A stretch of DNA of 64,000 nucleotides from CALMEH01 sp964548225 (GTDB taxonomy: Bacteria > Acidobacteriota > Blastocatellia > Pyrinomonadales > Pyrinomonadaceae). The notes under the pieces were generated by a model that was not told where the DNA came from, did not search any database, and was given only the letters and a program-made list of their open reading frames with translations. Positions 45,040 through 53,279 of this stretch are shown one piece after another (position 1 is the stretch's first letter; each line of letters starts with the position of its first letter). A program made the translations under genes and the position numbers. The stretch spans positions 1 to 64,000 of the forward strand of contig CAZJQP010000011.1 of assembly GCA_964548225.1 (NCBI GenBank). Direction: 5' to 3'.

Positions 45040-45867
45040 ATGAAAAATCCGATATTCAAAATTTTCTTCGGATTGTTTTTAATCTTGACGATTTCCGCAA
45101 ATATTTTCAGTCAGGAAAATAAAGATACGGTTTCAACTTCCGAGTCGAAGAGCGACACGGAGAAAAAGGAAGAAAAGAAAAAACCGCTCAAATTGGAAGA
45201 TTGCATCCCGCAAGATTACGATTGTCAAATTGCATTTTATACGGAACAAATTGATAAACTCACTGAAAGAGAAAAAGTGAGAGAAAAAGGGGCTGAGTAT
45301 CGTGAATTAAGAGGAATAGCCTACTACGAAAAAGGCGATTATACTAATGCTCTTAAAGATTTTAATGCTCTTATTCCAAACAATATTTCATACTATCGTG
45401 GCAGACCGCTTGTATACAGAGGAAAAATTTACGAAAAAATGGGAAATTATGAATCAGCTTTAAGAGATTATAAGCAAGTCTATTTCCGCATTGAAGGAAT
45501 GCTCGGACTCGGAAATATTTACCGATATAAAAGAGAATATGAAAAGGCATTGGAATATTATAACCAAGCGATTTTTCTAAATGCGAGAATGTCAAAGGCT
45601 CTTTTCGGACGCGCCGTAATTTATCTCGAACTCGGAAGAATCCTGAATCAAAAAGAATCGGAAGAAGATAAAACCAAAGCGGTTCAATATTTCAAAGATG
45701 CACTGAAAGATTTAGATTCAGTGATTGAAATAGATTTAAGTTACACAGAAGCGGAAACTTATCTCAGACGTTCGCTGGTTTATCGGCAACTCGGCGAAAC
45801 GGAAAAGGCTGATGCCGATTTTCAAAAATATACCGAATTGGACGAAGCACCGAAAATCAAACCATAA
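45040..45867 (+). CDS. Secreted TPR-repeat protein
   Basis: Signal peptide (IFKIFFGLFLILTISANIFS), an acidic/lysine-rich linker, then TPR-like repeats: DYTNALKDFNALIPNNISYY, NYESALRDYKQVYFRIEGML, YEKALEYYNQAIFLNARMSK, and EKADADFQKYTELDEAPKIK at the end. It parallels the TPR protein at 2327-3214 in layout (LEDCIPQDYDCQIAFYTEQI vs CFESDYECQIKNFTQAIKL), so the two are probably paralogues. It begins 65 bp after mutM and is followed at 6 bp by a secreted protein gene. Confidence 0.85.
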   Translation: MKNPIFKIFFGLFLILTISANIFSQENKDTVSTSESKSDTEKKEEKKKPLKLEDCIPQDYDCQIAFYTEQIDKLTEREKVREKGAEYRELRGIAYYEKGDYTNALKDFNALIPNNISYYRGRPLVYRGKIYEKMGNYESALRDYKQVYFRIEGMLGLGNIYRYKREYEKALEYYNQAIFLNARMSKALFGRAVIYLELGRILNQKESEEDKTKAVQYFKDALKDLDSVIEIDLSYTEAETYLRRSLVYRQLGETEKADADFQKYTELDEAPKIKP

Positions 45868-45872
45868 AATTT

Positions 45873-46517
45873 ATGAAAAAAACATCAATTTTCTTAACCG
45901 CATTTTTCGCATTCGTTTTGTTTTTGCCCGCTGAGGCTTTGGCTTGCACGTGTTGCGCCGAAAAAGGAACTTATAGCATTTCAACGGGCAAACCTTCGGA
46001 AAATGATTTGGAGATTTTGCAAGCGATGAGGTTTGCTTCTAAAGCGAATCTTTTTATGACCGAAGCCGATTTTGAGATTATCAAAGGCTTGGACGACATC
46101 AAAAAAGAGCTTTCGGGCGATGCAAATCTGCTTCCCGAATTTGATATGGGCAATATTTTCGCCGCGAAAACTTGGAAATTTACCATTAAAACCAAAGGCG
46201 GCAAAACCGGAACATTAACTCTGCCAATGCCCGCGCAGATGCTAAAATTTAAGGTTGATATTCACGACAAAGAAGACGGCGGCGCAGGCTCGCCGCTTTT
46301 GTATAAAGAATTTCGGTTCAAAGGCAATGTCCAAGGCGGCACGGGACTTTTTAATGCCGGAATTGTCCGCCCGACAACTTATTTTCTCGTCTTTCAAGGA
46401 CGCGGAAACGGTTGCGACGACTTTCAGGATTTTACGCATTGGCGTTTGGAAATTAACGGCAAACGCGCCCAATACGCATTTTTTGGAAATATGATTTTGG
46501 AACTCAGAAGAAATTGA
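45873..46517 (+). CDS. Secreted protein with an N-terminal Cys cluster
   Basis: Signal peptide (ISIFLTAFFAFVLFLPAEA-like hydrophobic stretch) then CTCCAEKGTYS directly after cleavage. The cluster could bind a metal, and the first Cys could be lipidated, though ALAC is not a strong lipobox. The mature part has helices (EILQAMRFASKANLF) and a beta domain (TWKFTIKTKGGKTGTLTL, YFLVFQGRGNGCDDFQDF). Family unknown. It starts 6 nt after the TPR gene stop, so co-transcription is very likely. Confidence 0.78.
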   Translation: MKKTSIFLTAFFAFVLFLPAEALACTCCAEKGTYSISTGKPSENDLEILQAMRFASKANLFMTEADFEIIKGLDDIKKELSGDANLLPEFDMGNIFAAKTWKFTIKTKGGKTGTLTLPMPAQMLKFKVDIHDKEDGGAGSPLLYKEFRFKGNVQGGTGLFNAGIVRPTTYFLVFQGRGNGCDDFQDFTHWRLEINGKRAQYAFFGNMILELRRN

Positions 46518-46545
46518 AATAAAAGATGATGTATAAAATTCTATT

Positions 46546-46636
46546 CGGAATAAGTGAAAGGTGATAGGTAATAAGTGATAGATTTCACTTGCCTCTTACC
46601 TATCATCTATCACCTTTCACTTCTCCCCTATTCCGA
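46546..46636. repeat. Palindrome of GTGATAG-type heptamers
   Basis: The left arm has AAGTGAAAG, GTGATAG, GTAATAA and GTGATAG; the right arm is its near reverse complement (CTATCAT, CTATCAC, CTTTCAC), and both ends close with GGAAT/ATTCC. It lies between the convergent secreted-protein and DUF4331 genes. Confidence 0.85.
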
Positions 46637-46677
46637 ACGTAATTTCTTTCAGCATAAATTCTGAAACACCCCCAAAT

Positions 46678-46712
46678 AAAAAAGTCGGTTGAATTTAATC
46701 AACCGACTTTTT
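46678..46712. terminator. Rho-independent terminator, followed by CTTTTTCA octamers
   Basis: AAGTCGGTTGA pairs perfectly with TCAACCGACTT around a 6-nt loop, with A and T runs on both sides, so it can serve both convergent genes. Three CTTTTTCA units follow at 46709-46733 up to the DUF4331 stop. Confidence 0.9.
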
Positions 46713-46740
46713 CACTTTTTCACTTTTTCACTTTTCCGCT

Positions 46741-48150
46741 TTATTTCCCTGAATTTCCCGCGTGAGGCGTGGCAAGATACGGAAAACGATTTAAGAACGG
46801 GACATCATTTTCGCTCACGCCGTCGCCCAAAGCGTTGTTTGGCGCGACGTTTGTGGCAGGTGTGAACGGTGTTCCACCCGCAACTGCACGAAGCGCAATG
46901 TCCGTTACGTCGTCTTGCACACGGCGACCGTTCGGGAATCCGGCGACATCGCCGCCGAGCAAGCCGAGACGATTGATTTTATCGAACGGCGTTACGGGAA
47001 TGGCGACATTCAAACGCAGATATTCGTGCGGTTTGCCATCCGAAAGAAACGTCGTGTAATTCGGTCCGGTGATGTCGTTGACGGGAATGCCAGTAGCGAA
47101 AATCGAAACCAAATCGTTGCGCGGCGCATCGGGAATGTTGATGCCGAAAACGGCTTTCATCAGTTTCGGAAGTTGCGGGTCAAGCACGAAAGGCGCGGCA
47201 ACCGCATCGTTTTTCGGCGAAAGCGAGTTGAACGCATCTTTTAATTTCAAAGGAATGACGACTTCATTTACCAACGGATTTCCGAGACGTGAAATTTGCC
47301 GCCATTCGCCGTCGGTTTTGCGTGTGCCGTCGGCATTGATAACCGTCGTTGATTTACGATTAGCCGTTGCCCAAACGCCGATAACCGCGTCTTTATCCGT
47401 CGGATTCTTCGGCATTTTGCCGGAACTCGTAACTTCCTTAATCGGAACTTCAAGCGCAATTGTGCTGACGTTAAAGCCTTTCGTATAATCGTAACCGCCG
47501 GTCAAACCGAGCGATTTGAGATTTAAACCGTCGAAAACGCCGCCGACATCAATGTAAAAACCTTCGTCGCGTTGTCCGGCAAAAACCCGCCCGCGATTGT
47601 TATAAAGATCGTGAATCGCCTTTTTCGCCAATTTATCTTCGTAATCCGGCGTAACTTTCGGACCGATATTCGCGGGCGGAGTCAGATAACCTGCGCCGAG
47701 AATTTTATTTTCCTTCGCGGTTATGCGGCGCACCCAATAGGTTTGCGGCTCGTTATAATCTTCGTCTTCCAACGATGAAATAACCACGTCTTTGTTGACC
47801 GCACCTTGTCCCAGAATAGTGTCGCCGTTTTTGATTTTCGTCAAAAATTCAAATTGATAAGTTATGTCCTCAACGCCGTCGCCGGTGTTATCAATTTTGA
47901 TTTCGTAATGCACGGTATCATCAAAACGGAAGAAATGCGGTCCGCCCGAAGGTTGCTGAAAAGGAATGTAGTTCGCAATCAGCGTAACATAATCCTCGCG
48001 CCCTTTTTCGATGCTTCGAAAAGCATAAGTATCGGTATTATCGGCAAAACGGTCGCGGGCAATCAGCGGTGCTTCCGAATGGCTCGATGCTAAAATCGGA
48101 CTTGCCAACAGCGTGGCAGTCAAAAATGTAACTAAAATTTTTCTAATCAT
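46741..48150 (-). CDS. DUF4331 family secreted protein
   Basis: Signal peptide (VTFLTATLLASPILA) then SSHSEAPLIARDRFADNTDT, the typical DUF4331 start, FRFDDTVHYEIKIDNTGDGV, and DGKPHEYLRLNVAIPVTPFD. The family's biochemical role is not established. GGAG lies 7 nt before the ATG. The 5' region holds a perfect 21-bp-arm palindrome (48166-48228), and an ECF sigma gene lies further upstream on the same strand, so this protein may belong to that sigma factor's regulon (inference). Confidence 0.9.
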   Translation of the reverse strand: MIRKILVTFLTATLLASPILASSHSEAPLIARDRFADNTDTYAFRSIEKGREDYVTLIANYIPFQQPSGGPHFFRFDDTVHYEIKIDNTGDGVEDITYQFEFLTKIKNGDTILGQGAVNKDVVISSLEDEDYNEPQTYWVRRITAKENKILGAGYLTPPANIGPKVTPDYEDKLAKKAIHDLYNNRGRVFAGQRDEGFYIDVGGVFDGLNLKSLGLTGGYDYTKGFNVSTIALEVPIKEVTSSGKMPKNPTDKDAVIGVWATANRKSTTVINADGTRKTDGEWRQISRLGNPLVNEVVIPLKLKDAFNSLSPKNDAVAAPFVLDPQLPKLMKAVFGINIPDAPRNDLVSIFATGIPVNDITGPNYTTFLSDGKPHEYLRLNVAIPVTPFDKINRLGLLGGDVAGFPNGRRVQDDVTDIALRAVAGGTPFTPATNVAPNNALGDGVSENDVPFLNRFPYLATPHAGNSGK

Positions 48151-48165
48151 TTGTTTGCTCCTAAG

Positions 48166-48228
48166 TTCAGAGTATCGCCTTCAGGCTTTGTTTTTTTTCT
48201 TCTAATCGCCTGAAGGCGATACTCTGAA
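48166..48228. repeat. Perfect 21-bp-arm palindrome upstream of the DUF4331 gene
   Basis: TTCAGAGTATCGCCTTCAGG at 48166-48185 plus one base is perfectly matched at 48208-48228, with a T-rich 21-nt loop. It starts 16 bp upstream of the DUF4331 ATG, so it would lie in the 5' leader. Between it and the sigma stop at 48376 I see nothing gene-like. Confidence 0.9.
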
Positions 48229-48375
48229 TATTTTTAATTTCGAGATTTGCGCCGGATTTTTCGGGGAGATTTTGAAAATGGATTCATTTTTGTTCAGTAA
48301 ATTCAATAAAATTGCCGCTTTGCCGATAAATTTAACGGGCGCAATTGCTACGCCCTATCAGTCAGCGTTCAACCT

Positions 48376-48936
48376 TCACGCCAACAACTGCGGGCGGTTA
48401 AAGTTTGGACTCAAAACGCTTCGGACTCGTTCAAAACCGCGCCGGATGTGCGTTTTTACCGTGCCGAGCGGAACGCCTGTGGCTTCGGAAATCTCGTTGT
48501 GCGACATTCCTTCGTAAATATTCAAGAGCATCAATTCACGCTGTTCGGGACGCAAAATCTCCATCGCTTTGACAACTTCTTTAGCCTGCACTTGTTTGAA
48601 AGCCGAAGGTTCATAGCTGTTTGTAACAAATACGCTTTCGAGCGAAGAAGTTTGCGGGCGGCGATAGATTTTTCGCACGCGGTCAATCAAACGCCGTCGC
48701 GCAATCGTTGTGATAAATGTAATCTCACGCGCTTTTCTGTCGTCATAACGCGCCGCATTTTGCCAGATTTCGGTAAAAATTTCCTGCACCGCGTCTTCCG
48801 CATCTTCGCGTGTCGGCGCGTATTTTTTCGCCAATGCCCAAACCAAATTTCCGTATTGATTGATGCAGTCTTCAACCGCCGTTTGGTCGCCCGCGGCAAT
48901 GCGTTTCAAAATCGTCTGTTCGTTAAAATTCGTCAT
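48376..48936 (-). CDS. ECF sigma-70 family factor
   Basis: Region 2 at ~15-85 (CINQYGNLVWALAKKYAPTR, EDAVQEIFTEIWQNAARYD) and region 4 at ~125-180 (LRPEQRELMLLNIYEGMSHN, ATGVPLGTVKTHIRRGFERV). It resembles the SigK/RpoE-type ECF factors that usually come with an anti-sigma gene; none is adjacent. GGAGAG precedes ATG 48936, so the frame upstream to 48966 is ignored. 186 residues. Downstream on the same strand is the DUF4331 gene. Confidence 0.93.
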   Translation of the reverse strand: MTNFNEQTILKRIAAGDQTAVEDCINQYGNLVWALAKKYAPTREDAEDAVQEIFTEIWQNAARYDDRKAREITFITTIARRRLIDRVRKIYRRPQTSSLESVFVTNSYEPSAFKQVQAKEVVKAMEILRPEQRELMLLNIYEGMSHNEISEATGVPLGTVKTHIRRGFERVRSVLSPNFNRPQLLA

Positions 48937-49047
48937 TATTCTTCTCTCCAAAAAAATTGTTCTCACCCCATAACGCGAAGTTTTTTCGCAAAAACCACAA
49001 CCGATGCGAAAAAATTTTGATTTTTTTTCGATAAGCGTTAAAATTTG

Positions 49048-49137
49048 AGCGTTCAGAGTTCACGCTTGCGGCGTGCGCCCGCCAACAAAGCGCGGCGGAC
49101 AGGCAATCTGAAAGCTGGACTCTAAACCTGAATCCGA
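49048..49137. other. GC-rich intergenic segment with inverted repeats
   Basis: Unlike its AT-rich surroundings this stretch reads GTTCACGCTTGCGGCGTGCG and GCGCGGCGGACAGG, with CCGCC facing GGCGG across a short loop. The outer ends (TTCAGAGTTCA and GGACTCTAAACCTGAA) are partly complementary. It may be a dispersed repeat or a promoter region for the sigma gene at 49147. Confidence 0.35.
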
Positions 49138-49146
49138 AAAATTAAA

Positions 49147-49716
49147 ATGGACGAAAACCTTCATTCAAAAGAAGCGCAAGAAGTTACGCGGCTTTTGCAA
49201 AACTTAAATGCCGGCGACGCGCAAGCGGCTGAAGCACTTGTGCCGCTCGTCTATTCCGAACTGCGAAAATTGGCGGCGCATTATTTGAAATCCGAACGTG
49301 AAGGTCATACATTACAACCAACCGCGCTCGTTCACGAAGCATTTTTGAAATTGGTGGAACAAGAAACCGCGTGGCAAAACCGCAATCATTTTTTTGCAAT
49401 GGCGGCAAATTTAATGCGGCGGATTTTGGTTGATTATGCTCGCGGATACAAAGCCGAAAAACGCGGCGGCGTAGCGGAAAAAATTTCTTTGGAGGACGCT
49501 TTTGTCTTTGCCAAAGAAAAACCGACGGAGATAATTGCACTCGATGAAGCATTGGAGAAATTGGCAGAAATTGATGCCCGACGCGCCAAAGTCGTTGAAT
49601 TGAAATTTTTCGGCGGCTTAAATCACGACGAAATTGCCGAAATCTTGGGTGTTCACTCGAACACGGTTTTAAGAGATTGGAATCTGGCGCGGGCTTGGCT
49701 GAAAACGCAAATCTGA
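49147..49716 (+). CDS. ECF RNA polymerase sigma factor (TIGR02999-type)
   Basis: 189 residues with the same motifs as the sigma factor at 17693: VYSELRKLAAHYLKSEREGH, TLQPTALVHEAFLKLVEQE, FFAMAANLMRRILVDYARGY, KVVELKFFGGLNHDEIAEIL. The second residue of the HTH recognition stretch differs (GVHSNTVLRDWNLARAWL). It is immediately upstream of a Ser/Thr kinase fusion, with a palindrome filling the 60-bp gap. It probably steers RNA polymerase under kinase control. Confidence 0.92.
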   Translation: MDENLHSKEAQEVTRLLQNLNAGDAQAAEALVPLVYSELRKLAAHYLKSEREGHTLQPTALVHEAFLKLVEQETAWQNRNHFFAMAANLMRRILVDYARGYKAEKRGGVAEKISLEDAFVFAKEKPTEIIALDEALEKLAEIDARRAKVVELKFFGGLNHDEIAEILGVHSNTVLRDWNLARAWLKTQI

Positions 49717-49776
49717 GATTTGCAATTCGCAATTTACGATTTGCAATTTTTGTCGGCAATCGCAAATCGCAAATAA
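49717..49776. repeat. Palindrome of GCAATTT/GATTTGC-type heptamers
   Basis: The left arm (GATTTGC, AATTCGC, AATTTAC, GATTTGC) faces GCAATCGCAAATCGCAAAT. The element runs from the sigma stop to the kinase ATG. There is no Shine-Dalgarno before that ATG. Confidence 0.85.
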
Positions 49777-52700
49777 ATGGATAAAGAAAAGTGGCGTGAA
49801 ATCAGTAAAATTTTTCATCTGGCTTTGGAAAAAAGCGCGGATGAACGAAGTGCGTTTTTAGATGAAAAATGCGCCGATGATTCGGAACTTCGAGAAGAGA
49901 TTGAAATGCTTCTCAACGCTAATGACGACGAAGACAGCTTTATTGATTCGCCAAAATTAGGGTTAGCAACGCTCGAAAATCAACCGAAGTTGAAGGAAGG
50001 CGAAAAAATAGGCTCGTTTGAAGTTATCAAATTGCTCGGCGCAGGCGGAATGGGCGAAGTTTATCTGGCGCGTGATTTGAAACTTAATCGCCTTGTTGCA
50101 CTGAAGATTTTGCCGCCGAACTCGAAGATTGATAAAAATGCGGCGAAAAGATTTTTGCGTGAAGCACAATCCGCCGCCGCACTCGAACATCCGCATATTT
50201 GCACAATTCACGAAATCGGTGAGCAATCCGGCTTTAATTATATCGTGATGCAATATGTCGAAGGCGAAACGCTTTCGGCTCGAATAAAAAGCGGAAATCT
50301 CAAACCACAAGATTCGCTCGACATCGCCGTTCAAATTGCTCACGCTTTAGCCGAAGCTCACAAACGAGGGATTGTCCACCGCGATATTAAACCTGCAAAC
50401 ATAATTATTTCAGCAAATAATCAAGCAAAAGTGTTAGATTTCGGACTTGCCAAACGCTTCGTTTTCAAAACGGACGAGGGCGAATCGAGTTTCAAAACTA
50501 TCTTGAGCCAGCCCGGAACGATTATCGGAACGGCTTCGTATATGTCGCCCGAACAAGTGCGCGGAATGGACGCGGATGCTCGAAGCGATCTTTGGAGTTT
50601 GGGCGTTTGTTTGTATGAAATGCTTTTTAGAAAAACGCCTTTCGTAGGTGAAAATTCGGTCGAACGGCTTGCGGCAATTTTGTATAAATCTCCCGAAATA
50701 CAAGAAAATATCCCTAACGAATTGAAGAAAATTCTCGACAAAGCATTAAGCAAAGAACCTGAAAACCGTTATCAAACAGCAACAGAAATGATTGCGGATT
50801 TGAAACATCTCAAGCAAGAAATCGAATTCGCCGAACAACTTCAAATTCACGCTACAAGCAATACGACAGACGATGGAATTCATCAAACTTTGACCCAATA
50901 TCTTTCCGAGCATCCAACGATTGCGATAACCGCTGGAAAGCCGAAAACAAGTTGGAAACGATTTGTTTTCTTTGGTTTAATAATTTCAATCTTTGCTTTC
51001 GGCGGCTGGTATTTGTGGCAAAATTATCGGGTCAATCAAGCGCGTGAAAATTTAAGAAAAGCCGAAGAACTCTCAAAGTCCGAAAAGAATTTCGAGGCTT
51101 TTGATTTAGCTTTACAAGCAGAAAAAGTGTTGCCGACAAACGAAACCTTAAACAAACTTCTGCCAACAATTTCGGTTTCGCTTTCCGTAAATTCCGAGCC
51201 GAACGGCGCAAAAGTTTATCTAAAAAGGTTTCAGCCGGACGAAAAAAACAAATTTCCCGAACGTCAACTCATTGGCGAAACGCCGATTGAAAATCTGCGT
51301 ATTGCTCGCGGAAGCTACATTTTGCAAATCGAAAAGGACGGCTTTGCTTCATTCGAGAGAACAATTTCCGGCACGATTCCGCGAATTGGCGGCTCGTTTA
51401 TCGAAACGCCGCCGCTGAAAATTGAAGCGAAACTTATTGAAAAAGACAAAGTTCCCGACAGGATGATTTATGTTCCGGCGGGCGAATATTCGCTGGTAAA
51501 TTGGTCTCGTTCAACGGCTTCAAAAGTTAATTTGGATGCATATTTTATTGATAAATATGAAGTTTCAAACGCTGAATTCAAAGAATTTATCAATGCCGGC
51601 GGCTACATCAAACCCGAACTTTGGAAAGTTCCGTTCGTCAAAGACGGTAAAGAAATTTCGATGAGCGAAGCACTATCGCTTTTGAAAGACAAAACCGGCT
51701 TACCCGCGCCGCGTTCTTGGACGAATCAAACTTTCGCGGAAGGCAAAGCCGATTTTCCCGTAACGGACATAACTTGGTATGAAGCGGCGGCTTACGCCGA
51801 ATTTCGCGGAAAAAAACTTCCGACCGTGTTTCAATGGGAAAAAGCCGCCCGAGACGGCGCGTTTGACCCGCGTTACAACGCAATGCCTTGGGGCTTTATC
51901 AAGCAAGGTGAAACGACCGACAACCGTGCCAATTTTCGCGGCACGGGAACAGTTGCAGTTACATCAAACGAATTTGGAATGAGTCCGTTCGGCGCATTCA
52001 ATATGGCTGGAAATGTTTCTGAATGGAACTTAAATGAATCGCCTGAAGGATTTATTACGAGCGGCGGCGCGTGGAATGATTTGGCTTATTCCTTTGGCGA
52101 TTACGGTATTTATCCCGGTCTTTATTCGGCAAATCGAATTGGTTTCCGATGCGTTTCCGCTTCGCCGACCGACCAAGGCGCACAAATGATTCCGCCAACC
52201 GAAACACCGGAATATAAACCTTCGACAGACGCAGATTTTAAGACTTGGCTGACGCATTATGAATACGACAAAAAGCCTCTGAACGCTGAAATTACCGAAA
52301 CAATCGAAACCGATGCTTGGACACGCGAACGCATCACTTTTGCGGGCGAAGGTGGCGAAACGGCGATTGGATATTTGTATCTGCCGAAAAATTATCCACG
52401 ACCTTTGCAAATAATTTATTATGTTCCGCCGGGCGATGTTGTGCGCGGAATTCGTTCACTTCCCGACTCAATTGAAATGTTTGTTGCACCTTTCATCAAA
52501 TCGGGCAGAGCCGTTTTCGGCGTTGTTTTGAAAGGTTACATTGAGCGTCCATTTCCCAAAAATTATGCTTTGCCCGAAAATTCAACCGTCGAATTTCGCA
52601 AGCAAATGGTTAATTGGATAACTGATTTGCGACGCGGAGTTGATTATTTGGAAACGCGGCAAGACCTTAATTCCCAAAAGATCGCGTTTCTGGGAATTTC

Positions 52701-53037
52701 AAACGGTGCAAATGTCGGACTCGTTTTGACGGCAATCGAAACCCGCTATAAAACTTCGGCTTTCGTTGGTGCAGGACTCGAAAAAGATTTTCTCACGCGG
52801 CTTCCCGAAACTTCGCCGATAAAATTCGCTTCGCAAATCAAAACGCAAAAACTCATCGTCAACGGACGTTTCGACGAAACTTTCCCTTTCAATACCGATG
52901 CACAGCCGCTTTTCAAACTCTTGCGCGAACCGAAAAAAATTGTCATCTATGAAGGCGGACACATTCCAACGCTCGAATTTCTCGTGCCGACAGTTAATAA
53001 TTGGCTCGACGAAACGATGGGAAGTGCGGCGAAATAA
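49777..53037 (+). CDS. Ser/Thr kinase fused to PEGA, FGE-like and alpha/beta-hydrolase domains
   Basis: Hanks-type kinase ~80-345: LLGAGGMGEVYLARD, VALKIL, IVHRDIKPANI (~201), LDFGLAKR. A transmembrane helix lies at ~394-416 (FVFFGLIISIFAFGGWYLW), a PEGA domain at ~468-530 (SEPNGAKVYLKRF, RIARGSYILQIEKDGFASFE), and a formylglycine-generating-enzyme-like domain at ~558-805 (IYVPAGEYSLVNW, TDITWYEAAAYAEFRGKKLP, NRIGFRCVS). A C-terminal alpha/beta hydrolase at ~830-1080 has nucleophile Ser in GISNGAN, Asp in NGRFDETFPF and His in EGGHIPT. The FGE domain lacks the CxxxxC pair. Cytoplasmic kinase, periplasmic sensor and hydrolase (inference). Confidence 0.92.
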   Translation: MDKEKWREISKIFHLALEKSADERSAFLDEKCADDSELREEIEMLLNANDDEDSFIDSPKLGLATLENQPKLKEGEKIGSFEVIKLLGAGGMGEVYLARDLKLNRLVALKILPPNSKIDKNAAKRFLREAQSAAALEHPHICTIHEIGEQSGFNYIVMQYVEGETLSARIKSGNLKPQDSLDIAVQIAHALAEAHKRGIVHRDIKPANIIISANNQAKVLDFGLAKRFVFKTDEGESSFKTILSQPGTIIGTASYMSPEQVRGMDADARSDLWSLGVCLYEMLFRKTPFVGENSVERLAAILYKSPEIQENIPNELKKILDKALSKEPENRYQTATEMIADLKHLKQEIEFAEQLQIHATSNTTDDGIHQTLTQYLSEHPTIAITAGKPKTSWKRFVFFGLIISIFAFGGWYLWQNYRVNQARENLRKAEELSKSEKNFEAFDLALQAEKVLPTNETLNKLLPTISVSLSVNSEPNGAKVYLKRFQPDEKNKFPERQLIGETPIENLRIARGSYILQIEKDGFASFERTISGTIPRIGGSFIETPPLKIEAKLIEKDKVPDRMIYVPAGEYSLVNWSRSTASKVNLDAYFIDKYEVSNAEFKEFINAGGYIKPELWKVPFVKDGKEISMSEALSLLKDKTGLPAPRSWTNQTFAEGKADFPVTDITWYEAAAYAEFRGKKLPTVFQWEKAARDGAFDPRYNAMPWGFIKQGETTDNRANFRGTGTVAVTSNEFGMSPFGAFNMAGNVSEWNLNESPEGFITSGGAWNDLAYSFGDYGIYPGLYSANRIGFRCVSASPTDQGAQMIPPTETPEYKPSTDADFKTWLTHYEYDKKPLNAEITETIETDAWTRERITFAGEGGETAIGYLYLPKNYPRPLQIIYYVPPGDVVRGIRSLPDSIEMFVAPFIKSGRAVFGVVLKGYIERPFPKNYALPENSTVEFRKQMVNWITDLRRGVDYLETRQDLNSQKIAFLGISNGANVGLVLTAIETRYKTSAFVGAGLEKDFLTRLPETSPIKFASQIKTQKLIVNGRFDETFPFNTDAQPLFKLLREPKKIVIYEGGHIPTLEFLVPTVNNWLDETMGSAAK

Positions 53038-53091
53038 TTTCTTCTTTGCTTGACAGTTTTCGCCGAAAATCGCAGAATTTAATTTAACTTT

Positions 53092-53147
53092 CGTGGTGAG
53101 TTAAGGCGACTTGCGACCACGTTAAATAAACCGCTAAACAGCTAAAG
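53092..53147 (+). promoter_or_regulatory. Probable SAM-II riboswitch
   Basis: Stem P1 is CGTGGT (53092-53097) with ACCACG (53116-53121). The loop reads GAGTTAAGGCGACTTGCG, close to the SAM-II loop type GAUUUAACC...UUGC. After P1 come GTTAAATAAA and GCTAAA (53133-53138), the SAM-II core order GUUAAA-AA-GCUAAA. GGC in the loop can pair with GCU at 53141-53143 as a pseudoknot. A terminator follows and the gene below makes methionine, the precursor of SAM, which fits repression by SAM. Called from remembered consensus, not a covariance search. Confidence 0.72.
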
Positions 53148-53164
53148 TTAATGGATTTTTTAGG

Positions 53165-53196
53165 AATCTCGCTGTTTTGGCGAGATTTTTATTTTT
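53165..53196 (+). terminator. Attenuator terminator downstream of the riboswitch
   Basis: AATCTCGC (53165-53172) pairs with GCGAGATT (53180-53187), 7-nt loop, followed by a T-rich run to 53196. Its position between the riboswitch and the coding region makes it the likely expression platform. Confidence 0.82.
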
Positions 53197-53205
53197 ATGG
53201 AAAGA

Positions 53206-53267
53206 GGTTTTAGGTTTTAGGTTTTAGCAAAATTCGGAATTCCGCTAAAACCTAAAACCTAAAACCT
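53206..53267. repeat. Palindrome of GGTTTTA heptamers before the methionine gene
   Basis: Three GGTTTTA units at 53206-53228 face the reverse complement at 53244-53267; the loop contains CGGAATTCCG. It ends 12 nt before the ATG at 53280, where no Shine-Dalgarno can be seen. Confidence 0.9.
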
Positions 53268-53279
53268 AAAAACCAATCT

